Positions 32,798 to 41,024 of a DNA stretch of 44,118 nt are shown here, one piece after another. Both the position numbers and the translations under genes were made by a program. The stretch comes from JBQLZQ01 sp052168355 (GTDB lineage Bacteria; Pseudomonadota; Alphaproteobacteria; DSM-16000; Inquilinaceae), in NCBI GenBank assembly GCA_052168355.1, contig JBQLZQ010000071.1:1-44118 (forward strand), read 5' to 3'. The notes beneath the pieces were generated by a model. It saw only the letters and a program-made list of their open reading frames with translations. It was not told the DNA's origin and made no database searches. Each line of letters begins with the position of its first letter. Positions within the stretch are counted from its first letter, which is position 1.

Positions 32798-33069
32798 TAA
32801 GAGACCGTTTGAGAAAAGGGCATGGTCTGCATCGATGGGGGAAGCGGGGACGTTAGGAGCGGGCGCGCGGGCGATGCTGGAAGCATCGTCAAGGGGCCGC
32901 GACGCCACGTCGCCGGCTTCTCCCATCGACCCCACGGGCCGCTCTGGCGAGGGTTTGGGCGGCGTCGGGATCAGCTTACGATGCTTCCAGCATCGCCGCG
33001 CCACCCCCTCCTGGCCCAAACCCTCGCCAGAGCGGTGCAGGCCGTGCCCTATTCTCAAACGGTCTCTTA
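32798..33069. repeat. 272-bp nested palindromic element between csrA and fhlB
   Basis: Outer 25-bp inverted repeats (32798-32822 and 33045-33069; one mismatch) start and end with TA. Inside are two hairpin arms: an imperfect one (about 32832-32853 with 32906-32929) and a perfect 22-bp one (32939-32960 with 33014-33035). Each arm holds, near its tip, the same 19-bp sequence in opposite orientation (32871-32889 and 32978-32996), itself a GATGCT-GGA-AGCATC hairpin. The whole is symmetrical around 32933. TA-bounded ends suggest a MITE of the IS630/mariner type, or a structured RNA on the csrA-fhlB transcript. Confidence 0.85.
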
Positions 33070-33109
33070 GGAATGGCGGCTCGTCCGTAGCGCTCGGAGC
33101 GGTCGGCGA

Positions 33110-33403
33110 TCAGGACCCGCGGTCGGTCTCGTCGGCGGGGGCGCCGGTCATGGCCGTATCGGCGGACGACTCGGTTCGCGGTCCCGTGGCCCGGGAAAGG
33201 TCATCGAGCGACGCTGTGGCGGATTCGGCGGCGTCGCGGTTTTCCTGCTGGATGCGGGCGTACAGTTCTTCCCGCAGGACGGACACTTCGGCCGGGAAGG
33301 TAAAGCCAAGCTTTATGGATTTGCCACGAACCTCAACGACGGTAACCTTAACATTGTCGTTGATAATAATGGATTCGCCGATTTTGCGCGTCAGATAAAG
33401 CAC
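33110..33403 (-). CDS. csrA: Carbon storage regulator CsrA with C-terminal extension
   Basis: A 97-residue CsrA, an RNA-binding dimer that blocks or stabilises mRNAs with GGA motifs. Core: LYLTRKIGESIIINDNVKVTVVEVRGKSIKLGFTFPAEVSVLREELY, with the RNA-contact arginine in VLREE. A ~40-residue Ser/Thr/Asp-rich tail follows; CsrA is usually 60-75 long. The GTG at 33403 was chosen so that the protein starts at the canonical residue; the upstream frame is not CsrA-like, and no strong ribosome site is visible, which fits self-control. fliW, the antagonist partner, is at 9907-10359. Confidence 0.92.
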   Translation of the reverse strand: MLYLTRKIGESIIINDNVKVTVVEVRGKSIKLGFTFPAEVSVLREELYARIQQENRDAAESATASLDDLSRATGPRTESSADTAMTGAPADETDRGS

Positions 33404-33518
33404 GCCGGGCTCTGCTTTCGGCTGTGGAGGGGTCGGCTGACGGTCGTTCCACGCCACCCCGCCGCCATCCGGATGGCGCCGGGACGGCGACAACAGCGGC
33501 GAATCGATACTACCTCCG

Positions 33519-33533
33519 TTTAGGCTTTGTTAA
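33519..33533 (+). promoter_or_regulatory. Candidate CtrA site between csrA and flgB
   Basis: TTTA, seven bases (GGCTTTG), then TTAA followed by C. One mismatch from TTAA-N7-TTAA. The second half lies inside a near-perfect palindrome (GGCTTTGTTAACAAGCC, 33524-33540). It is ~80 bp upstream of flgB and ~115 bp upstream of csrA, so it could control both. Confidence 0.42.
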
Positions 33534-33610
33534 CAAGCCGCGGCGCATTATGCCCAGTCAACGGAACCGGCGCCCTGCCGGCGTTAGGGCGCGCGTGGAG
33601 AGCGGCGACC

Positions 33611-34012
33611 ATGGATCTCGCAAAATTCGGGCTGTTCCAGACCCTGTCGCAGCGGATCAACTGGCTGACCCAACGCCAGGATGTGCTGGCGCAGAATATT
33701 GCCAATGCCGATACGCCAAAGTACCGGCCGCAAGATCTCGAGCCCTTTGCCGCTCACCTGCGCAGCGCCGGTCGGGGACGCATGACACCGACGGTCACCC
33801 ATGTCGCCCACATCCAGGCCGCATCGGGGCCGGGAGCGGCGCGTTCGCAGCGTCAGACCGAAACCTACGAGACGTCGCCGTCGGGCAACGAGGTGATCCT
33901 GGAGCAGCAGCTCATGCAGGTGTCGGAAACGGCGGCCCAGCACCAGCTGGCCCTGAACCTGTACACCAAGCATATCGGATTGCTCCGGACCGCCCTGGGC
34001 CGCGGACGATAA
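33611..34012 (+). CDS. flgB: Proximal rod protein FlgB
   Basis: A 133-residue FlgB: MDLAKFGLFQTLSQRINWLTQ, then QNIANADTPKYRPQDLEPF, the rod signature, and a C-terminal helix (NEVILEQQLMQVSETAAQHQLALNLYTKHIGLLRTALG). The ATG at 33611 has TGGAGAG upstream; a longer frame is not family-like. It opens the flgBC-fliEQR-flhB run. Confidence 0.95.
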   Translation: MDLAKFGLFQTLSQRINWLTQRQDVLAQNIANADTPKYRPQDLEPFAAHLRSAGRGRMTPTVTHVAHIQAASGPGAARSQRQTETYETSPSGNEVILEQQLMQVSETAAQHQLALNLYTKHIGLLRTALGRGR

Positions 34013-34026
34013 GAAAGCTCTGACTC

Positions 34027-34437
34027 ATGGATCTTACCAGAAGCCTGCAGGTTTCCGCCGACGGCATGCGCGCGCAAGGAGCGCGGATCCGCGTCGTGTC
34101 CGAGAACTTGGCCAACGCCAGCTCCACCGGCGAGACGCCGCAGGACCTGCCCTATCGGCGGCGGGTCATCACCTTCCGGTCGGTGTTCGACCAGGCCTTG
34201 GGCGTCAACAGCGTGCGTACGGGGCCGGTGCGCGAGGATTCGGGCGAGTTCGATCGCCGGTATCAGCCCGGTCATCCCAGCGCCGATGCCGAAGGGTATG
34301 TCCTCTACCCCAACGTCAATACCCTGGTCGAAATGATGGATATCCGGGAAGCCCAGCGCAGCTACGAGGCCAACTTGAACACGCTCGAGACGTCGCGGTC
34401 CATGATCATGCGCACCATTGAAATGCTGCGCGGCTAA
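34027..34437 (+). CDS. flgC: Proximal rod protein FlgC
   Basis: A 136-residue FlgC: LQVSADGMRAQGARIRVVSENLANASSTGETP, then YRRRVITFRSVFDQAL and the end YPNVNTLVEMMDIREAQRSYEANLNTLETSRSMIMRTIEMLRG. It sits 14 bp after flgB and 37 bp before fliE. All domains are intact. Confidence 0.97.
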   Translation: MDLTRSLQVSADGMRAQGARIRVVSENLANASSTGETPQDLPYRRRVITFRSVFDQALGVNSVRTGPVREDSGEFDRRYQPGHPSADAEGYVLYPNVNTLVEMMDIREAQRSYEANLNTLETSRSMIMRTIEMLRG

Positions 34438-34474
34438 CCGCGCGCCGACGAAACCGACGAAGGACTGAAACGCT

Positions 34475-34786
34475 ATGGTCGAACGCATCAGCAATGCCGT
34501 CGCGGCCTACTCCAACGCCGCCAACCGCGGGCTGAGCCCCGGCATGGAGGCCCGCGACACGGTGCCCGGCGCCGCCTTCGGCAACATGGTCAAGGACATG
34601 GTGGGCGATGCGGTATCGGCCAACAAGCAAGCCGAATCGGTCAGCGCCGCCGCCGCCGCGGGCAAGGCGGATCTCAACGAAGTGGTGATGGCGGTCAGCA
34701 ATGCCGAAGTTTCCCTCCAGACGGTCGTCGCCATCCGCGACAAGGTCATCGAGGCCTATCAGGAAATCATTCGCATGCCCGTCTGA
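34475..34786 (+). CDS. fliE: Rod-MS-ring adaptor FliE
   Basis: A 103-residue FliE that joins the MS ring to the rod. Family motifs: FGNMVKDMVGDAVSANKQAES and the conserved end ADLNEVVMAVSNAEVSLQTVVAIRDKVIEAYQEIIRMPV. AAGGA precedes the ATG. Followed by fliQ after 18 bp. Confidence 0.95.
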   Translation: MVERISNAVAAYSNAANRGLSPGMEARDTVPGAAFGNMVKDMVGDAVSANKQAESVSAAAAAGKADLNEVVMAVSNAEVSLQTVVAIRDKVIEAYQEIIRMPV

Positions 34787-34804
34787 CGCATCGGGCGGCG
34801 TGTC

Positions 34805-35074
34805 GTGAATGCGGTTGAAGCCATTGAGATCGGGCGCGAAGCGCTGGTCGTGACCATCAAGATCGGCGCGCCGGTGATGATCGTGGCGCTGATCGTCGGC
34901 CTGTCGATCTCGTTGGTTCAGGCCCTCACCCAGATCCAGGAAATGACCCTCAGTTTCGTCCCGAAGATCATCATCATCTTCATCTCGATCATCCTGCTGC
35001 TGCCCTTCATGTTGACCGTGCTGACCGAGTTCACTCAAGGACTGTCCGACCGCATCATTTCGCTGGGCACCTGA
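34805..35074 (+). CDS. fliQ: Export-gate protein FliQ
   Basis: An 89-residue protein with two transmembrane helices: VTIKIGAPVMIVALIVGLSISLVQALTQIQEMTLSFVPKIIIIF covers helix one and the export-gate loop; helix two is IIIIFISIILLLPFMLTVL. The start is GTG. Together with FliP and FliR it makes the export pore. Confidence 0.96.
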   Translation: MNAVEAIEIGREALVVTIKIGAPVMIVALIVGLSISLVQALTQIQEMTLSFVPKIIIIFISIILLLPFMLTVLTEFTQGLSDRIISLGT

Positions 35075-35079
35075 CGGTC

Positions 35080-35844
35080 ATGTTCGGCCAGATCCTGACC
35101 GGTGAGGTCTTCGCCTTTCTCACCGTGTTCCTGCGTGTCGGGGCGGCGCTCATGGTTCTCCCCGGCATCGGCGAGGCCTATGTCGCGCCGCGGATCCGGC
35201 TGATCCTGGCCCTGCTGATCACCGCGCTCCTGTTGCCGGGTCTGATGCCGACCCTGCCGCCGATTCCGGACAGCCCGTGGACGCTGCTGGCCCTGGTGGC
35301 CGGTGAATTGCTGATCGGGCTGTTTCTGGGGTTCACGGCGCGGCTTCTGGTCACCGCCATGGAAATCGCCGGCACCATCGTGTCGTTCCAGCTCAGCCTG
35401 GCCAGCGCCATGGTCTTCAACCCGTCCATGGCCACCCAAGGGTCGGTGTTCGGCGCCTTCCTGGTGCTGCTGGCGCTGACGCTGATTTTCCTGACCGACC
35501 TGCACCACCTGATGCTGATGGCCGTGGCCGACAGCTATACCCTGTTCCCGGTGGGCACGATGCCGCCCATGGGCGACATGGCCGACACCTTGTCGAGCCT
35601 GGTGGCGCGCGCCTTTTTGGTCGGGGTCCAGATTTCGGCGCCGTTTCTGGTCATCGGCATGATCTTCTATATCGGGCTTGGCGTTCTGGCCCGCCTGATG
35701 CCGGCGATGCAGATTTTCTTTATCGCCATCCCCGTCCAGATCCTGCTGGGAATCACCGTTCTGGCCCTGACCCTGTCGGCCATCATGCTTTACTGGTTGC
35801 GCGGTTTCGAGGACAGCCTGATCGGCTTCCTCGGCGTCCTGTAG
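35080..35844 (+). CDS. fliR: Export-gate protein FliR
   Basis: A 254-residue integral membrane protein with about six hydrophobic helices; FLRVGAALMVLPGIGEAYVAPRIRLILALLITALL and LVAGELLIGLFLGFTARLLVTAMEIAGTIVSFQLSLASA are FliR signatures. It forms the single FliR subunit at the gate. It starts 5 bp after fliQ, showing tight coupling. Confidence 0.96.
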   Translation: MFGQILTGEVFAFLTVFLRVGAALMVLPGIGEAYVAPRIRLILALLITALLLPGLMPTLPPIPDSPWTLLALVAGELLIGLFLGFTARLLVTAMEIAGTIVSFQLSLASAMVFNPSMATQGSVFGAFLVLLALTLIFLTDLHHLMLMAVADSYTLFPVGTMPPMGDMADTLSSLVARAFLVGVQISAPFLVIGMIFYIGLGVLARLMPAMQIFFIAIPVQILLGITVLALTLSAIMLYWLRGFEDSLIGFLGVL

Positions 35845-35859
35845 GGAGAAAGAGGCGGC

Positions 35860-36936
35860 ATGGCCGACGATCAGGACGAATCCCAAAAAACAGAAGAACC
35901 GACACCCAAGAAGATCGAGGAGGCCCGCAAGAAGGGCCAGGTGATCTCCAGCCAGGAGGTCAAGCACTGGTTCATGCTGTTGGGCTTTTTGATGCTGATC
36001 GCGTTTTTCGGTCCTTCGGTCGGCCAGGATCTGGTCGGCCGCATGGGCGGGCTGCTGGCCAATCTGCATACCGTGCCCACGGACGGCCCGGCCCTGACGG
36101 GCGCGCTGCGCGCCGTGGCGATCGACATCCTGCTGATGTTGGGGCTGCCACTGCTGATGCTGGTCGTGTTTGCGCTGGCCGGCAATCTGCTGCCCCAGGG
36201 ATGGAACGCCAGTGTGGAGTCGATCAAACCAAAGCTTGAGAAGATCAGTTTGCTGAAAGGGGTCAAGCGGCAGTTCTCGGCCAAGGCCATCGTGGAATTC
36301 GTCAAGGGGATCTTCAAGATCACGATCGTCGGCATCATCGCCGCCGTCATCATCGTTCCGAAATTCACCGGCATCGAACAATATGCGGGTCTGTCGGCCG
36401 GTATCGTCGCCGAACGGATCTGGCAATTGTCGATCCAGCTTCTGATCGCGGTGCTGGTGGTGATGACGGTGATCGCCGGGCTCGATTATCTGTTCCAGCG
36501 GTATCAGTTCTTCAAGCAGCTCCGGATGTCGAAGCAGGACATCAAGGACGAGCACAAGCAGTCCGAGGGCGATCCCATGATCAAGGGCCGCCTGCGCCAG
36601 ATCCGCCTGGAACGGGCGCGTCGGCGCATGATGGCGGCGGTGCCGGAGGCCGACGTGGTCATCACCAACCCGACCCACTTCGCCGTCGCCATGAAGTACG
36701 ATCCGGGATCCATGGCCGTGCCGCGGGTGGTGGCCAAGGGCGTCGATCTGGTCGCTTTCAGGATCCGCGAGGTGGCCGAGGAAAATGGCGTGATGGTGGT
36801 CGAGAACCCGCCGTTGGCGCGAACCTTGTATGCTGTCGTGGATATCGACCAGGACGTGCCGCCGGAGCACTATCGCGCGGTGGCGGAGGTGATCTCCTAC
36901 GTTTTCAAGTTGCAGAACCGGGCGATGCCGGCATGA
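35860..36936 (+). CDS. flhB: Export switch protein FlhB
   Basis: A 358-residue FlhB: N-terminal KTEEPTPKKIEEARKKGQVISSQEV, four transmembrane segments (about 36-220), a cytoplasmic domain with the autocleavage motif NPTH at 270-273 (VITNPTHFAVAMKYDP), and KGVDLVAFRIREVAEENGVMVVENPPLAR. It sets the substrate switch from hook to filament. Good ribosome site AGGGAG. A second, truncated FlhB-like gene (fhlB) lies upstream at 32387-32746. Confidence 0.97.
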   Translation: MADDQDESQKTEEPTPKKIEEARKKGQVISSQEVKHWFMLLGFLMLIAFFGPSVGQDLVGRMGGLLANLHTVPTDGPALTGALRAVAIDILLMLGLPLLMLVVFALAGNLLPQGWNASVESIKPKLEKISLLKGVKRQFSAKAIVEFVKGIFKITIVGIIAAVIIVPKFTGIEQYAGLSAGIVAERIWQLSIQLLIAVLVVMTVIAGLDYLFQRYQFFKQLRMSKQDIKDEHKQSEGDPMIKGRLRQIRLERARRRMMAAVPEADVVITNPTHFAVAMKYDPGSMAVPRVVAKGVDLVAFRIREVAEENGVMVVENPPLARTLYAVVDIDQDVPPEHYRAVAEVISYVFKLQNRAMPA

Positions 36937-37023
36937 CCCGTCCGCCCCAGGCCCGTGGCCAGTATCGCAAAGGCGCTGTAAGGTGCGGCCCAGAAGATCG
37001 TCTTCCAACGCGAGCGGAGCGCG

Positions 37024-39540
37024 ATGTCCGTCCCCACGCCCGATAGGCGCCCGACCCTTCTGACCGACGCCATTGCCGGCCGCGTGCCGGCCTGGGTACT
37101 GCCGGCCGTGGCCGCCGTGGCCCTGCTGCTGGCCCTGGTCGCGCTGGCCAGCGGCCGCGGCGACAGCCCGGATCGGGCGACAATGCTGCTGGCCCTGGCC
37201 GCCGCCGTGGCCGGCGCCGGTGGCCTGGTCCTGTGCGCCTCGCAGATCAGGGCGTCGCGCCTTACCGCCGAGCTGTTCGAGTTGATGTCCGAGGCCTATG
37301 ACGGGACCGTCGCGGCCCACATGATCACCGGCAACGACGGGCGGATCATCTATTCCAACGCCGCCGCCGGGCGTCTCCTGCCCGACGGCCGGTTGGACAA
37401 TCTGTCGGTGTTCGAGGAAGCGTTGAAAGGCGATACCGAGGCGCTGGAGCAGTTCCGCCGGTTGCGGCACGGGTCTGAAAACGGCGCGCCCTTTACGGTC
37501 GAACTGTCCCTGAGGCTGGCCGGCGGCGGCCAGAGCTGGTGGCTGGTGTCGTCGCGCCCGTTGCGCCGCCGTTCCCGCTACGTGCATTGGCGCATCGAGG
37601 ACATCACCAACCGGCGTGAGATCGAGGCGATCCTGCGGGAGGAGCAGGTCAAGCTGGTCGATTTTATGGATCACGCGCCGGTCGGGTTCTATTCCGTCGA
37701 CCAGGACGGCAGTTTCGTGTTCGCCAACGCCACGCTGGCCGAATGGCTGGGCGTGGAACCGCAGGATTTGGTCAGCGGCGGCGCCAGGCTGCACGATTTC
37801 CTGGTCATGCCGCCCGACGACGCACCACCCTACGCGCTGACCAACCAGGGCGGCATGCTGCCCAGGGTCGACGTGCTGATGAAGCGCAGCGACGGCAAGG
37901 CCCTGCAGGCATCCATCGCCCAGACCGTGGTGCACGGAGAGGATGGGAAATCGCTCTGGACCCGGTCCGTGGTCCGCGATCTGACGCCCGAGCGGGTGAT
38001 GCAGGAGGCCCTGCGGGTCTCCGAAATTCGCTTTCAGCGCTTTTTCGAGGACGCCCCGATCGGCGTCGCGCTGCTCGACCGGGATCTGCGCCTGACGGAA
38101 TGGAACCGCGCCTTCGAGGACCTGCTGGGCCGTTCGGCCGAGGATTTGGCCGGCCGTCCGATCGCCGATTTCCTCGACCGGGGAACCCAGGCCCCGGTGT
38201 TGAAGCGGTTGGCGGCGGTGATGACCGGCAAGGAAAAGGCGCTGCCCATGGAGGTGCGGGTGCAGGGGCAGGGCGGGCTGTCGGCGTCGCTCTATGCCCG
38301 CCGCTTTGAGGGCAACGTCGACGAACCGGTCAGCCTTCTTCTCCAGTTCATCGATCAGACCGAACAGAAGAACCTCGAAACCCAGTTCGCGCAAAGCCAG
38401 AAGATGCAGGCGGTCGGCCAGTTGGCCGGGGGAATCGCCCATGATTTCAACAATCTGCTGACCGCGATGATCGGGTTCTGCGACCTTCTGCTGCTGCGCC
38501 ACCGGGCCGGCGACCCGTCCTTCGGCGACATTATGCAGATCAAGCAGAATGCCAACCGGGCGGCCAATCTGGTGCGTCAGCTTTTGGCCTTTTCCCGGCA
38601 GCAGACGCTGCAGCCCCGTGTGCTCAACATCACCGATGTTTTGGCGGAACTCTCCAACCTGTTGCGCCGGCTGATCGGCGAGAACATCGAATTGAAGATG
38701 ATCCACGGTCGCGACCTGGGTCTGATCAAGGTGGATCAGGGACAGCTCGAACAGGTGATCATCAATCTGGCGGTGAACGCCCGCGACGCCATGCTCAATG
38801 GCGGGGTGCTGACCATCAGCACCAGCAATCTCTCGTTCGCCGCGCCGACCCGCCGACACACCGACGAGATCCCGGCCGGCGACTATGTCTCCATCCAGGC
38901 CATCGATACCGGCATCGGCATCCCGTCCGAAAACCTCGACCGCATCTTCGAACCGTTTTTCTCGACCAAGGAAATCGGCTCGGGCACCGGGCTCGGCCTG
39001 TCGACGGTCTATGGCATCGTGCGCCAGACCGGCGGCTATATCTTTGTCGACAGCAAGCCGGGGCAGGGGTCGACCTTCACCATTCTGCTGCCCCGCCATT
39101 TGGCCGAGGAATCGGCCGTGGAGGCGGCCGGCGATCCGCGGGAGTCGGCGATCGTCGATCTGACGGGCGCCGGGTGTATCCTGCTGGTCGAAGACGAAGA
39201 CCCGGTGCGGGTGTTCAGCGCCCGGGCGCTGCGCAACAAGGGGTATGAGGTGCTGGAGGCCAAGAGCGGCACCGACGCCCTGGAAGTGCTGGAGCAGGAG
39301 GGCGACCGGGTCGACCTGCTGGTCACCGACGTGGTCATGCCGCAGATGGACGGCCCCACCCTGATCAAGAATGTCCGCGAAACAAGGCCGGGCATGAAGG
39401 TGATCTGCATTTCGGGCTATACCGAGGACCGGTTCCGCAACACCCTCGACGGCGGCGAGACCATCCATTTTCTCGCCAAGCCGTTCAGCCTGAAGCAGCT
39501 TGCCGGCAAGGTGAAGGATGTGCTGCGCGGCGCGGAGTGA
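37024..39540 (+). CDS. cckA: Hybrid histidine kinase CckA
   Basis: An 838-residue hybrid kinase. Two N-terminal transmembrane helices (about 22-42 and 52-72), PAS domains (about 85-195, 205-320 and 335-445), a phospho-acceptor H473 in GGIAHDFNNLLTAM, the ATP site (NLAVNARDAM, DTGIGIP, GTGLGLS), and a C-terminal receiver with D769 (LLVTDVVMPQMDG). This layout and the sequence match CckA, which feeds CtrA through ChpT in alphaproteobacteria and controls motility and often the cell cycle. Gene order flhB-cckA-recA-alaS is in line with this group. Confidence 0.95.
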   Translation: MSVPTPDRRPTLLTDAIAGRVPAWVLPAVAAVALLLALVALASGRGDSPDRATMLLALAAAVAGAGGLVLCASQIRASRLTAELFELMSEAYDGTVAAHMITGNDGRIIYSNAAAGRLLPDGRLDNLSVFEEALKGDTEALEQFRRLRHGSENGAPFTVELSLRLAGGGQSWWLVSSRPLRRRSRYVHWRIEDITNRREIEAILREEQVKLVDFMDHAPVGFYSVDQDGSFVFANATLAEWLGVEPQDLVSGGARLHDFLVMPPDDAPPYALTNQGGMLPRVDVLMKRSDGKALQASIAQTVVHGEDGKSLWTRSVVRDLTPERVMQEALRVSEIRFQRFFEDAPIGVALLDRDLRLTEWNRAFEDLLGRSAEDLAGRPIADFLDRGTQAPVLKRLAAVMTGKEKALPMEVRVQGQGGLSASLYARRFEGNVDEPVSLLLQFIDQTEQKNLETQFAQSQKMQAVGQLAGGIAHDFNNLLTAMIGFCDLLLLRHRAGDPSFGDIMQIKQNANRAANLVRQLLAFSRQQTLQPRVLNITDVLAELSNLLRRLIGENIELKMIHGRDLGLIKVDQGQLEQVIINLAVNARDAMLNGGVLTISTSNLSFAAPTRRHTDEIPAGDYVSIQAIDTGIGIPSENLDRIFEPFFSTKEIGSGTGLGLSTVYGIVRQTGGYIFVDSKPGQGSTFTILLPRHLAEESAVEAAGDPRESAIVDLTGAGCILLVEDEDPVRVFSARALRNKGYEVLEAKSGTDALEVLEQEGDRVDLLVTDVVMPQMDGPTLIKNVRETRPGMKVICISGYTEDRFRNTLDGGETIHFLAKPFSLKQLAGKVKDVLRGAE

Positions 39541-39630
39541 TCCACGCCGCCGGTCCATCGCCGGAACCTTCCCGGAACGAAACCTCGAATATCAATATTT
39601 TTCAATAACATAAGGGGTATTGCCCAAGAA

Positions 39631-39645
39631 GAACAAAAGATGTAC
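39631..39645 (+). promoter_or_regulatory. Possible LexA (SOS) box upstream of recA
   Basis: GAAC, seven bases (AAAAGAT), then GTAC. Alphaproteobacterial LexA boxes have the direct form GAAC-N7-GAAC (GTTC-N7-GTTC on the other strand), so one mismatch. It lies about 50 bp before the recA ATG in AT-rich DNA, where the promoter must be. Confidence 0.45.
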
Positions 39646-39696
39646 ATTGATGCCAGTTGAACTCGCCTCGCCGCTATGGGAAACAGGAGGACTGGC

Positions 39697-40782
<1,086 letters not shown>

Positions 40783-41024
40783 CGTCCGTTGCCGGGATTC
40801 GATAGGGTTAGGTGTTGCGGGGGGGCCGCGTCGGGGTTCTGCTCCGGGCCCCTGTCCGGCCTTGAATTCCGGCCCTTATGCTCACACACTGGGCGCCGCC
40901 CGGGCAGGCGCCGGGCGTAACGGTGACTTGCGCGCGCGGGTTCCGGAAGCTATGTGACGCCGGAAGCCATTCGACGCGTGGCGTTGTCGCGGCGCGCAGA
41001 TTCGTTGTGACGCAGGGCCATCCG

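Noticed and set aside
32789..33398. Open frames on both strands over the palindromic element
   Set aside because: They arise from the inverted-repeat sequence; the products are low-complexity and overlap the csrA gene.
35035..39558. A 1,507-codon minus-strand open frame over fliR, flhB and cckA
   Set aside because: The plus strand carries three certain genes; the antisense product is compositionally odd (His/Gln/Asp-rich) and crosses gene borders. It is a codon-bias shadow.
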